A program made the translations under genes and the position numbers. From an uncultured Oscillospiraceae bacterium (GTDB taxonomy: Bacteria; Bacillota; Clostridia; Oscillospirales; Oscillospiraceae), in assembly GCA_934589145.1 (NCBI GenBank), contig CAKTNW010000023.1, positions 1-32,810 on the forward strand: a stretch of 32,810 bases of DNA, in the 5' to 3' direction. Below are positions 7,613 to 15,431 of the stretch, piece after piece. The notes beneath the pieces are model-generated. The model made no database searches. It was not told the DNA's origin and saw only the letters and a list, made by a program, of their open reading frames with translations. Within the stretch, counting starts at the first letter, position 1; each line of letters opens with the position of its first letter.

Positions 7613-9373
7613 TTACGCCACCTCCCCGTCGTCTTTGACGCTGATGTGGGCTTCCCACATGGCCTTGTACAGCGGGCAGGACGCAAGAAGTTCCTCCTGT
7701 GTACCGGCGGCTTCTATCCGGCCCTGATTGACGACGATGATCTGGTCGGCGTCGGCAATGGTGGACAGCCGGTGGGCAATGACCAGCAGGGTCTTGCCCT
7801 GCACCAGCCGTGCCAGCGCCGACTGAATGACCGCCTCGTTCTCCGGATCGGTGTAGGAGGTGGCTTCGTCCAGAATGACGATGGGCGCATCCTTCAGCAT
7901 GGCCCGGGCGATGGAGATGCGCTGCCGCTCGCCGCCGGAGAGGTGTCCGCCGGAGGCGCCGCACACGGTCTGATAGCCGTGTTCCAGCCCCATGATGAAC
8001 TCGTGGCAGCCGCAGGCTTTGGCGGCGGCCATGACCTCCTCGTCGCTCGCGCCCTTTCGGCCCATGCGGATGTTATCCATCACCGAGAGGTCGAACAGGT
8101 AGTTGTCCTGCGACACATAGGCGATGCGCTTCGTACACTCCGCAAGGGGCAGAGTGCGGATGTCCACGCCGCCCAGCAGGATGGTCCCGTCCTTCACGTC
8201 CCAGAGGGAGGCGACGAGTCGCGCGATGGTGGATTTTCCGCTGCCGGAAGGCCCCACCAGCGCGTTGACTGTGCCCGGCTCGATCCGCAGGCTGACGCCG
8301 TGGAGGACTTCCTTATCGTGGTAGGCAAAGCGGACGTTTTTCAGGTCGATGGCGTTGTCCTCCGGAAGCCGTTCTGCCGTCTCCGGACGCTGCATATCCT
8401 CACCGGAGAGAACGTCCGCCACCTCGCCCACGATGGTGGTCACCTGGGCGATATCGTCGGTGTAGGAGAAAGCGGTGATCAGCGGCTGCATGACACCGAA
8501 GGACAGGACGATGACCGTCAGGAAGGTCTCTGCCGAAAGAGTGCCGTGCATATAGAGCAGGCAGCCCACCGGCAAAATGCCCAGCAGCGTGGAGGGAAAG
8601 ATGGCCATGCCCGCCACCTGTCCGAACAGGCTGCCCCGCATCCAGTCGATGAAGCAGTCCGCACCCTCCTTAGCCGCGGAGACGAACTTGGCGTAGCTGG
8701 TCTTGGACTGGCCGAAGGCCTTGATGACCTCGATGCCGCCGATGTACTCCACGGCGGTGTCGTTCAGGGCCTTGGTGGAGGTGACGGTGCGCTGGAATTT
8801 CTCATTATATCCGCTGAACATGGACATAAAGCAGAGAATACCCAGCGGCAGGACGATGAACATGGAAAGGCCCATGCGCCAGTCCTCGATAAACAGCAGC
8901 ACCAGCACCGCCAGCGCTCCCACGATGTTGGCGGTCATTTCCGGCAGCAGATGGGCCAGCGTGGTCTCGATGGAGTCCACCCGCTCCACGATGATGTTCT
9001 TATAGGAGCCGGAGGAACGGTCCAGTACCGTCCCCAGCGGCAGGGTGGCCAGCTTGTCCAGCAGCCGTGTGCGGGTATTGGCCAGTACATGGAAGGTTGC
9101 GTGGTGGGAAAGGAATGTGGACAGGCTGTGCAGCACATAGCGCACCACCCAGAAGCCCGCCATCCACACGCAGAGCGTCAGACATCGGGAAAGCTCTGCC
9201 GTGCCGTTTACCAGCGCGGTGATGATCCGGATGATGATGAAATACGGCGCGAGGGAGCAGGCTACGCCCAACAGCGCCGCGAGGATGCTCAGGGCGTATT
9301 CGCCCCGCCTGCCCTCCGCCAGCTCCATCAGCCACGAAGCGGCGGAGCGTTTTTGTTCAGAGGTTTTGTTCAT
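7613..9373 (-). CDS. ABC half-transporter, membrane domain + ATPase (first of pair)
   Basis: This 586-residue protein has an N-terminal six-helix transmembrane domain followed by an ATPase with Walker A GPSGSGKST, signature LSGGERQR, Walker B IVILDEATSYTDPENE and switch AHRLSTI. It lies 21 nt after the ECF S-component gene and directly before its partner half-transporter. Both ATPase sites look complete, apart from Tyr-Thr replacing the usual Ala-Asn in the D-loop region. The substrate is not evident from sequence. Confidence 0.9.
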   Translation of the reverse strand: MNKTSEQKRSAASWLMELAEGRRGEYALSILAALLGVACSLAPYFIIIRIITALVNGTAELSRCLTLCVWMAGFWVVRYVLHSLSTFLSHHATFHVLANTRTRLLDKLATLPLGTVLDRSSGSYKNIIVERVDSIETTLAHLLPEMTANIVGALAVLVLLFIEDWRMGLSMFIVLPLGILCFMSMFSGYNEKFQRTVTSTKALNDTAVEYIGGIEVIKAFGQSKTSYAKFVSAAKEGADCFIDWMRGSLFGQVAGMAIFPSTLLGILPVGCLLYMHGTLSAETFLTVIVLSFGVMQPLITAFSYTDDIAQVTTIVGEVADVLSGEDMQRPETAERLPEDNAIDLKNVRFAYHDKEVLHGVSLRIEPGTVNALVGPSGSGKSTIARLVASLWDVKDGTILLGGVDIRTLPLAECTKRIAYVSQDNYLFDLSVMDNIRMGRKGASDEEVMAAAKACGCHEFIMGLEHGYQTVCGASGGHLSGGERQRISIARAMLKDAPIVILDEATSYTDPENEAVIQSALARLVQGKTLLVIAHRLSTIADADQIIVVNQGRIEAAGTQEELLASCPLYKAMWEAHISVKDDGEVA

Positions 9374-9394
9374 TGGCAGCTCCTTCGCTATACA

Positions 9395-9970
9395 TCACGC
9401 CGCCAGATGCTTCTTCACAATGCGCTTGCCGATGGCGGCGCCGATGAACGCGGCCACGATCACGCCCACCACCAGCGCCACGGAAATCCATGACTGCAGC
9501 AGCTCGGATGCGGCCAGAATGTTGTCCTGACGGCCGTCGGAGACCGCCTGTCCGGCCATGGCCTTGGCGGCGATGGCGTAGGGGATGATGGTGCTGCCGA
9601 AGGCGGCCAGCACCTGATTGATGATGTAGCTGATGGTCAGCGCCTTGGCGCTGCCGTAGCCCATCTTCCACAGCAGCAGCTCCGCGATAACGCCGGAGAG
9701 AATGAACAGCACGATATAGGGCAGATACCCGCCCATAATGGCGCGGACGATGCTGTAAATGAGGATAGCGCCGGGCTTTTTCACCTTGGTGCCGATCATG
9801 AAGTAGATCACGCCCTCCAGCAGCGCGAAGAACACCGGCATCAGGATAATGGTGACAGGCGTCGCGTACAGCGCGGAACTGGCGAAGAAGATCACGACGT
9901 TGATAAGGGCCAGCAGGACAACGGTGATGATGTCCTTGATTTTCAGCTTATTGGTGGTTGCAGTGCTCAT
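9395..9970 (-). CDS. MptD/Trep_Strep-family ECF transporter S component
   Basis: This 191-residue membrane protein has about five to six hydrophobic helices and the features of the MptD (Trep_Strep) substrate-binding S components: a short basic N-terminus, an early ALINVVIFFASSALYA helix, a central KKPGAILIYSIVRAIMGGYLPY segment and a basic tail. The start at 9970 is chosen because GGAG lies upstream and the protein begins at the expected position; a longer in-frame extension is antisense-like. It sits 53 nt after the ECF ATPase/T fusion, so a complete ECF importer is encoded by just two genes. The ligand of this family is not firmly known. Confidence 0.8.
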   Translation of the reverse strand: MSTATTNKLKIKDIITVVLLALINVVIFFASSALYATPVTIILMPVFFALLEGVIYFMIGTKVKKPGAILIYSIVRAIMGGYLPYIVLFILSGVIAELLLWKMGYGSAKALTISYIINQVLAAFGSTIIPYAIAAKAMAGQAVSDGRQDNILAASELLQSWISVALVVGVIVAAFIGAAIGKRIVKKHLAA

Positions 9971-10023
9971 GGGAAAGACTCCTTTTTTGATCAAAATATG
10001 GTTGAACGCCACAAGGGCGGCGG

Positions 10024-12186
10024 TCACAGGAAGAGACCGGCGGCGGCAGCCGCCAGCAGAATGATGCCGAACACGGCGTCCCACGGTGAGAACCGGAGCG
10101 ACAGGTAGTTGCTCTTGCGGCGCTTCAGGTCGATGCCCCGCGTCTCAGCAGAAGCGGACAGCGTCTCGGCAATGCGGATAACGCGCAGCGCCATGGGAAT
10201 GGTCAGGATCTCCAGGTAGGCGGGCAGGGCGCGCAGCTTTTCGCCCAGTGTCCGGAACGCGCCGCGGGTGGCGATGGACTGCCGCAGCAGCTTCATATCC
10301 CCCGACAGCACCGGGAAGAACCGGAAGATCACCGCCACGATCATGATGAGCCGCTCCGGCAGGTGCATATTGCGCAGCGCCGCCAGCGTGCGGCTGGCCT
10401 CGTTCCGCCCGATCAGCGTCCGCATGGAGATGGCGATGGCAATGATCCGGGGAAACAGCACCAGCATGAAGGAAAATACCGTATTGGGCAGCAGGGCGTT
10501 TGCCGCCCACAGAAGGCCGAAGCTCACGCCGCCCGCAAGCGCCGTCCCGAGCCAGCCGTCAGCGACGGTCAGCAAAAGCAGCGCCGCGTAGGAAGCGTAT
10601 ACCAGGTGATTGTTGGCGGTGGAGATCACCACCATCAGAGCCAGCCAGTAAAGCAGCTTCGTCACCGGATGGAACAGCTCTTTATGCGTTTTCCGCGGCA
10701 CTGCGTCGGCAGGACGGAAGTCCTCCATATACCGCCGGATGGCTTGCAGATCGTCCTCAGACTGTACGGGAAACTCTGTTTCCACCTGCCCGCCTGACAG
10801 GCCGATGCAGCGGTCGCAGGCACTGGCGATCAGCTCCAGATCGTGGGTGATGATCAGGACGGTTTTCTCTTTCCGCATTTCCCGGATCAGCGCCGCGCAC
10901 CGCTCCAGACTCTCCGCGTCCTGCCCCGCCGTAGGCTCGTCCAGCACGACGACCGGCTTATCAGAGAGATACGCCATCATCAGCGTCAGCCGCTGCATCT
11001 GTCCGCCGGAGAGGGAGAAGGGGTGCCGGTCGCGGCATTCCCACATGTCCATGCTTTTCAGCAGCGCTTCCGCTTTTGTGGTAAAGTCCGGCGTCACCGT
11101 ATGACCGTATTGCAGTTCGTGCAGAACGGAGTTGGTGAAAAACTGGAACTCCGCCTCCTGCATGATGAACAGCACCTGCGATTGCAGCCGTTTGGGGCTT
11201 TGCGCCTTGCCAAACAGGGATATTCGCCCGCCGGAGGGCCTGTAAAGTCCTGCCATCAGCTTGCCCAGGGTGGTCTTGCCGCAGCCGTTGGCCCCCACAA
11301 GTCCCACGATCTCATGCTCCCGGACGGAAAAGCTGACACCGGAGAGGGTGGTGCCTACCTTTTTGCCGTATGTATAGCGGACATCCGAAAGGTCAAGGGC
11401 AGCCGCAGCCGTCTCCGACATCTGCGGTTTTTCCGGTACGGAGATTTGGTCAAGGTCGAGTGTACGCAGGGAGAGTGCCTTTCGCTGCTCCGGTGAAAAT
11501 GCTTTTGCTTCTTCAGCGCTATACTTTCCCTTGATCTCCCCGTCTGCCATGACCCAGTATTCATCGGCAATGTCGGCAAGGTAATACAAACGGTGTTCAC
11601 TGAGCAGCAGGGTCTTACCCTGCTTTTTCAGCGCCAGCAGGATCTCCTTCAGCTGCTGCGTGGCGGCGAAATCCAGATTTGCCGTGGGTTCGTCCAGCAG
11701 GAAGATGTCTGTATCCATGGCCCATGCCGAGAGAATGGAGATCAACTGCCGCTCACCGCTGGACAGCTCATAGACATTGCGATCCTTCAGCCGCTCCAGA
11801 TGGAATGTCCGGAACGCCTCGTCCACCCGCTGCCGTATTGTATCCTGCGGCAAACCGTGGTTTTCCAGTCCAAAGGCCACCTCGTTGGAGCTGTTCACGG
11901 TGAAAAACTGGCTGCGGGGATCCTGAAAGACCGAGGCGGCCAGTTCACCGATCTCACCGATGCTCATCCCGGCGGTGTCCTTGCCATTCAGGCGGCAGAA
12001 GCCCTTCAGTTCGCCCTCGTAAAACTGTGGGATCAGGCCGTTGAGACACCGCAGCAGCGTGGACTTGCCGCAGCCGCTGCCGCCGCAGAGCACCACGCAG
12101 CGCCCCGCCGGGATGTTGCCGCTGATCTTTTGCAGCGCGGCCCGTTTTTCCTCCGCGTATTGGAATGCAAACTCAAAATCGATCAT
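10024..12186 (-). CDS. ECF transporter energy-coupling module: ATPase-ATPase-T fusion
   Basis: This 720-residue protein joins three normally separable parts. ATPase 1 has Walker A GGSGCGKST at 35-43, signature LSSGERQ and Walker B IFLLDEPTANLD. ATPase 2 has GANGCGKTT, LSGGQMQR and VVVLDEPTAGQD. From about residue 495 there is an EcfT transmembrane protein with about five helices and two coupling motifs of the Ala-Arg-Gly type, here ATRG and AETRG. It is first in the operon before the S component. Fusing A, A' and T on one chain fixes the stoichiometry. An inverted repeat lies 16-39 nt upstream of its ATG. Confidence 0.85.
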   Translation of the reverse strand: MIDFEFAFQYAEEKRAALQKISGNIPAGRCVVLCGGSGCGKSTLLRCLNGLIPQFYEGELKGFCRLNGKDTAGMSIGEIGELAASVFQDPRSQFFTVNSSNEVAFGLENHGLPQDTIRQRVDEAFRTFHLERLKDRNVYELSSGERQLISILSAWAMDTDIFLLDEPTANLDFAATQQLKEILLALKKQGKTLLLSEHRLYYLADIADEYWVMADGEIKGKYSAEEAKAFSPEQRKALSLRTLDLDQISVPEKPQMSETAAAALDLSDVRYTYGKKVGTTLSGVSFSVREHEIVGLVGANGCGKTTLGKLMAGLYRPSGGRISLFGKAQSPKRLQSQVLFIMQEAEFQFFTNSVLHELQYGHTVTPDFTTKAEALLKSMDMWECRDRHPFSLSGGQMQRLTLMMAYLSDKPVVVLDEPTAGQDAESLERCAALIREMRKEKTVLIITHDLELIASACDRCIGLSGGQVETEFPVQSEDDLQAIRRYMEDFRPADAVPRKTHKELFHPVTKLLYWLALMVVISTANNHLVYASYAALLLLTVADGWLGTALAGGVSFGLLWAANALLPNTVFSFMLVLFPRIIAIAISMRTLIGRNEASRTLAALRNMHLPERLIMIVAVIFRFFPVLSGDMKLLRQSIATRGAFRTLGEKLRALPAYLEILTIPMALRVIRIAETLSASAETRGIDLKRRKSNYLSLRFSPWDAVFGIILLAAAAAGLFL

Positions 12187-12201
12187 GTATCTCTCTTTTC
12201 T

Positions 12202-12228
12202 GCCGGTTAGCTTACTCTAACCGGCTGC
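12202..12228. promoter_or_regulatory. Operator-like inverted repeat, copy 2, before the ECF/ABC operon
   Basis: A perfect 9-bp inverted repeat GCCGGTTAG-CTTACT-CTAACCGGC lies between the tetR stop and the ECF start. It lacks a T-tract on either strand, so it is not a normal terminator. Bases 12205-12228 match the copy at 3134-3157 at 21 of 24 positions. It differs from the palindrome at the tetR promoter, so the regulator is probably another protein. Confidence 0.6.
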
Positions 12229-12271
12229 CGTAAGAAACGGACGGAAGCACCGTCCGAATCTCCTCGATGTT

Positions 12272-12880
12272 TTATTTCAGCGTGTCGCATAGCTGCCGCC
12301 ATCCGGCGTTGAAAAAGTCCAGCAGCGCGTGTAGACAGTCAAGCATTTTTGCCTCCTCCAGATGCTCATTCAGCAGCTGCCGGAAATACCAGAACTGGGA
12401 GCCCATCAGCAGCCGAAGTGCGTCGGCGTTGGGTGCCTTGCCGTAGACCTGGCGGAAGAATTTCACCGTCTGTTCCGTCTTGCGCTGCATCAGCCCGGTC
12501 AGCATCACTTCCACAGAGCTGCCGTCGCTGCGGCTGAAAAACAAAGTACATTCGTCGTAGTGCTCGGTCAGAAGCTTGAGATAGATGCGCTCTTCAAAAT
12601 CGATGGCCTGGAGCAGCGCCTCCGTGGTGCCGGCCTGACGCGCCTTCTCATACTCCTGCACGGCAGGTGCGAAGATATCCTCCATACTGCCAAGAAAATC
12701 CTGCAGGAGACTAACAAACAGCGCGTCCTTATTCTTGTAGCGGGTGTAGATGGCCCCGGTAGTGACTCCAGCGTTCTCCGCGATCTTGTGAAGGGACGCC
12801 TTTTGAAAACCACAGGAAAGGAATTCATCATAGGCAGCTTTTATAATTCCGCTGTCAAGGGAATGATCCCTGTTTGCCAT
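12272..12880 (-). CDS. TetR/AcrR-family transcriptional regulator
   Basis: This 202-residue regulator has an N-terminal TetR HTH (about residues 10-55: AAYDEFLSCGFQKASLHKIAENAGVTTGAIYTRYKNKDALF) followed by an all-helical ligand-binding domain of normal length. The ATG at 12880 is chosen because GGAGGTG lies about 6 nt upstream; a GTG or ATG further up would overlap the operator. It precedes the ECF/ABC operon in the same direction, 85 nt away. The natural reading is autoregulation plus control of that operon. Confidence 0.85.
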   Translation of the reverse strand: MANRDHSLDSGIIKAAYDEFLSCGFQKASLHKIAENAGVTTGAIYTRYKNKDALFVSLLQDFLGSMEDIFAPAVQEYEKARQAGTTEALLQAIDFEERIYLKLLTEHYDECTLFFSRSDGSSVEVMLTGLMQRKTEQTVKFFRQVYGKAPNADALRLLMGSQFWYFRQLLNEHLEEAKMLDCLHALLDFFNAGWRQLCDTLK

Positions 12881-12900
12881 GTTTTCACCTCCACACAATC

Positions 12901-12956
12901 AATAATAGCGTTATCAATAGTGCCGTTATTATAGCGTAAAGAACTACAAAATGCAA
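12901..12956 (-). promoter_or_regulatory. tetR promoter with overlapping palindromic operator
   Basis: On the minus strand TTGCAT (12951-12956), 17 nt, then TATAAT (12928-12933) form a good promoter. Directly downstream, 12901-12930 is an interrupted palindrome of the form AATAA-N2-GC-N2-TAT with its mirror half, overlapping the -10. This is the usual position for autorepression by a TetR protein. Confidence 0.65.
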
Positions 12957-13007
12957 GAGGTTTCGGGATGTTTCTTACGGAAGTGCAGAAATAACAATTC
13001 TTTCCCG

Positions 13008-13036
13008 TTGACTTTCTTCCTCTTCTGTGATACTTG
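13008..13036 (+). promoter_or_regulatory. Probable promoter of the leader-peptide unit
   Basis: TTGACT at 13008-13013 and an extended -10 (TG-A-TACTTG, hexamer 13031-13036) are 17 nt apart, just before a strong ribosome site and short ORF. The -10 is a poor match, so confidence is moderate. Confidence 0.45.
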
Positions 13037-13058
13037 TTTGTCGCGGGAGGTGAGAATC

Positions 13059-13136
13059 ATGTACGACACCCTACCAAAAAGAACGGTCAGAGGAAGCCCT
13101 GGCCGTTCTTTGCGCAACGGAGGAAGAACAAGATGA
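13059..13136 (+). CDS. Leader-type peptide, 25 residues
   Basis: An ATG 4-8 nt after GGGAGGTGA opens a 25-codon frame (MYDTLPKRTVRGSPG...) rich in Arg and Gly. Inside it a perfect 9-bp inverted repeat (13077-13085 with 13103-13111) can form an RNA hairpin. Its stop overlaps the next ATG (ATGA). The promoter, strong ribosome site and coupled second peptide suggest a leader or attenuation unit from a mobile element. It is not recognised by name. Confidence 0.45.
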   Translation: MYDTLPKRTVRGSPGRSLRNGGRTR

Positions 13137-13180
13137 AAACTAAAATTATGTTACTGATCTACGTCCTCTACGACGGTTAA
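13133..13180 (+). CDS. Short hydrophobic peptide, 15 residues, coupled to the leader
   Basis: The frame MKTKIMLLIYVLYDG begins in the ATGA stop-start overlap of the preceding peptide, with GGAGGAAG about 9 nt upstream. It is too short for a domain. It could be a true micro-peptide, or the 5' stump of a gene whose remainder was deleted; the sequence after its stop does not continue a similar frame. Confidence 0.35.
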   Translation: MKTKIMLLIYVLYDG

Positions 13181-13212
13181 GCGGCACAAAGCTTGCGCCG
13201 GTGTAAGCAACG

Positions 13213-13253
13213 AAAAGGGATTCCCAGCTCGAATCGAGCAGGGAATCCTTTTT
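13213..13253 (+). terminator. Strong intrinsic terminator after the leader unit
   Basis: A long hairpin (GGATTCCC/GGGAATCC with inner GCTCG/CGAGC) is followed by five T's on the plus strand. With the promoter at 13008 it makes a self-contained transcript of about 200 nt holding the two peptides. Confidence 0.85.
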
Positions 13254-13255
13254 CC

Positions 13256-13577
13256 GCGATGAACGGCAGTCCCGTTTTCTGGTTCCGTTCCACCGTGAAA
13301 GAAATGTTCACCGGAAAATTGTCCTTGCGCTCGTCCATATACGAAAGATCATCTTTGTCCTCAGTCTGCGAATAGATCTCCCTGAAGGACTCCATACACT
13401 CCTGAAATGCTGCTGCGTAGGCCTCCAGCCTGCGGGAAGGAAGCTCCTCAAAAAATCGGTCAACATGTTGTCCACGTCATACTGGAATCGCTTGATGTCA
13501 TCGGCCATGCGGGTGTTGGATAGCCGCAAGTCAATCAGATACGATTGCGGTAATTCAAAAGAAAAGGTAACGCAAAC
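13256..13577 (-). pseudogene. Frameshifted protein fragment, unknown family
   Basis: Two overlapping minus-strand frames join into one protein-like sequence: a first part ending FQYDVDNMLTDF and a second beginning EELPSRRLEAYAAAF and running to ERNQKTGLPFIAEKG. The switch of frame falls in a run of six T's (minus strand) near 13450, consistent with a one-base deletion. No start codon or ribosome site is obvious: the 5' end runs into the excisionase-like gene and the 3' end into the terminator hairpin. I do not recognise the family. Confidence 0.4.
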
Positions 13578-13787
13578 ATGAAACAGTCGAAATACACCAC
13601 CTACGACGAGCTGCCGTTATTCCTCAATGCGGAAATGGTGGCAAAGGTGCTGGGCATTTCTATTTCCAGTGCCTACGAGCTCATGCACGAAGCGAGCTTC
13701 CCCGCTCTGCGTGTGGGCAGCCGCATCATTGTCCCGAAAGAAAAGTTCTGCCAGTGGGTAGAGTCGCAGACAGGCGGTGCGAGATGA
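13578..13787 (+). CDS. Excisionase-family helix-turn-helix protein
   Basis: This 69-residue protein has the MerR-like/excisionase layout: FLNAEMVAKVLGISISSAYELMHEASFPALRVGSRIIVPKEKFCQWVE, a winged-helix DNA-binding module. Proteins of this type in Clostridia mobile elements sit beside replication, relaxase and integrase genes and bind element ends or regulatory sites. Its stop overlaps the start of the next gene (ATGA), so the pair is coupled. It appears intact although its element is not. Confidence 0.75.
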   Translation: MKQSKYTTYDELPLFLNAEMVAKVLGISISSAYELMHEASFPALRVGSRIIVPKEKFCQWVESQTGGAR

Positions 13788-14266
13788 CTCGCACCCTGCC
13801 GTGGCAGAAGCCCGACCCTGTCAAGAACTACTACCCCGTACCGAAGATCATCTGCCAACTGGGCCTGTCACCAGGTGAGATCGCCGTGTACTCGTTTCTG
13901 CTGTTCTGCGAGGATCGTAAGACCTACCAGTGCTACCCCAGCTACCGTACCATCGGTGACGCCGTAGGCATGAGCCGCAACACAGTGTGTAAGTATGTGC
14001 GGTCACTGGAAGAAAAGGGCCTCATTCGTACAGAGCGTACCTCCATCGTTCTCAAGAATGGCCGCAAGCGAAACGGGTCACTGCTCTATACGCTGCTGCC
14101 GTGGAGACAGGCGGTGGAGCAGTTCCACCAGCGACAGCTGGCTATGGCGGAAGCTGCTGCTGAACGCCAAGGTACAACAAGAGTTGGCCCAGCGTATGCG
14201 GGATGGTCTCTGCATCTGCCCGACTGCCGAACAAAAGCTTTGGAAACTGTCGCAGAAGCTGAATGA
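13784..14266 (+). CDS. Helix-turn-helix (winged-helix) mobile-element protein, 3' end altered
   Basis: The first about 130 residues are a winged-helix domain typical of an HTH protein common in Clostridia integrative elements (LSPGEIAVYSFLLFCEDRK, then YPSYRTIGDAVGMSRNTVCKYVRSLEEKGLI). After residue about 125 (RQLAMAEAAAERQ) the frame continues into a non-native tail to 14266, because the downstream DNA is the relaxase tail in another frame. The gene is thus cut by a deletion joining it to the relaxase gene; the DNA-binding part may still be made. It is coupled to the excisionase-like gene. Confidence 0.65.
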   Translation: MTRTLPWQKPDPVKNYYPVPKIICQLGLSPGEIAVYSFLLFCEDRKTYQCYPSYRTIGDAVGMSRNTVCKYVRSLEEKGLIRTERTSIVLKNGRKRNGSLLYTLLPWRQAVEQFHQRQLAMAEAAAERQGTTRVGPAYAGWSLHLPDCRTKALETVAEAE

Positions 14267-15373
14267 TGTGCAGGGGAAGAAAGTGTATGGCTACCTGCCA
14301 AAGCCCATGAAGCAACTTGTGGACGAGGTGGTGGATACCATGGGGAAGCTGCCCACGGTCAATAAGTGCTACCAAAAGTGGTGGGAACTGCAATGCCAGC
14401 TCAACGATTACTACTCGGAGCAGCAGCGGCAGCGTCCGCCGCTGTCACAGCAGAAGGAGTTCCGTCAAATCAAGAACGCGGTCATTCGGGAGGCAGAGCA
14501 TATCCGCCAAGGCCGTATGTCATTCGAGGATACAGGCTTGACGCAGGAAGATGAACAGATAGATGACCGCAATATGTCCTATGATTGCTGGGAGCTACAA
14601 AGAATCATCCATGATAAAGAGGCTCCGTTGGAGGAACGGGACCGTGCCGCTGCGGAGCTGGAGCAGATCGCCCACCAAGGCGACCCTCACGCACAATGCC
14701 TCATGGGGCTTCTGTACCGTGATGGTGGCCTGCTGGTGCCAGACGCAGAGCAAGCAACACGCTGGCTGGAGCTGTCAGCTCAGGAGTTGGCAGACGCGCA
14801 ATATGCCTTGGGAAAACTGTACCTTTCGGATGATCCTGATATCCACGATCCCGTGAAAGGTCTCTACTGGCTGCAACAGGCGGCGGACAGCGGGCACGAA
14901 TACGCCGCCTACCGCTTGGGCAAGGAATACCTGTCCGGAGAGAATGCCTCCAAGGACACCACATGTGCAGTAACGTACTTACGGCAGGCCGCAGAGCAGG
15001 CCAATCCCTACGCGCAATATCTGCTGGGAAAGCTCTACCTCATGGGGATGGTGTCCCCAAAGATAAGGAATCCGCACAATATTGGTTTTCCGTGGCGGAG
15101 CGGAGCGGTCACGCCTACGCCGGATATTTCCTCGACCGCATGGAGCGGCAGGAGGACTTGCCGCCGCCCAACATCCTGCTGTCCGCCACGCGGCTGCTGC
15201 ACCACATGGGCAATATCTTCCGAGACAACGCACCGCGTCCCGCAGCGCCCGCAGGCATCCAGATCGACCACAAGCGTCTCCAGCGCCTGCGGGAAAAGAA
15301 GATGGCCATGGGCCACAAGTGGAACGACCACGAAGATGAGCAGAACCACGGCATGGGCGGTATGGGCTTGTAA
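14150..15373 (+). pseudogene. 3' part of a MobP3/MobL-type relaxase with Sel1 repeats, frameshifted
   Basis: From about 14160 the frame reads AKVQQELAQRMRDGL, then KKVYGYLPKPMKQLVDEVVD and PPLSQQKEFRQIKNAVIREAE, segments I associate with the C-terminal half of relaxases of Clostridia integrative elements. Several Sel1-like repeats follow (DPHAQCLMGLLYRDGG, DAQYALGKLYLSDD, EYAAYRLGKEYLSG, PYAQYLLGKLYLMG). The nicking domain is absent. A one-base deletion at GGGG (15044-15047) shifts the frame; the native tail continues (DGVPKDKESAQYWFSVAE) to a stop at 15373. It is clearly non-functional for conjugation. Confidence 0.75.
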
Positions 15374-15380
15374 GCGGCGT

Positions 15381-15411
15381 AAAAACACCGACCACCTTAA
15401 ATGGTGGTCGG
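15381..15411 (-). terminator. Terminator of the toxin/antitoxin operon
   Basis: A perfect 9-bp repeat CCGACCACC/GGTGGTCGG (15388-15396 and 15403-15411) has a 6-nt loop and is followed on the minus strand by TGTTTTT. It sits about 20 nt past the end of the zeta-type toxin gene. Confidence 0.8.
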
Positions 15412-15431
15412 CGAAACGCGCAAGTACAACT

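Noticed and set aside
5957..9493. A 1178-codon open frame on the plus strand
   Set aside because: It is exactly antisense to two clear ABC transporter genes, has a low-complexity His/Gly/Asp-rich composition and no domain; it is a by-product of high-GC codon use on the other strand.
12202..12225. Inverted repeat as terminator of tetR
   Set aside because: There is no T-tract on either side, and the sequence recurs upstream of another operon, which fits an operator better.
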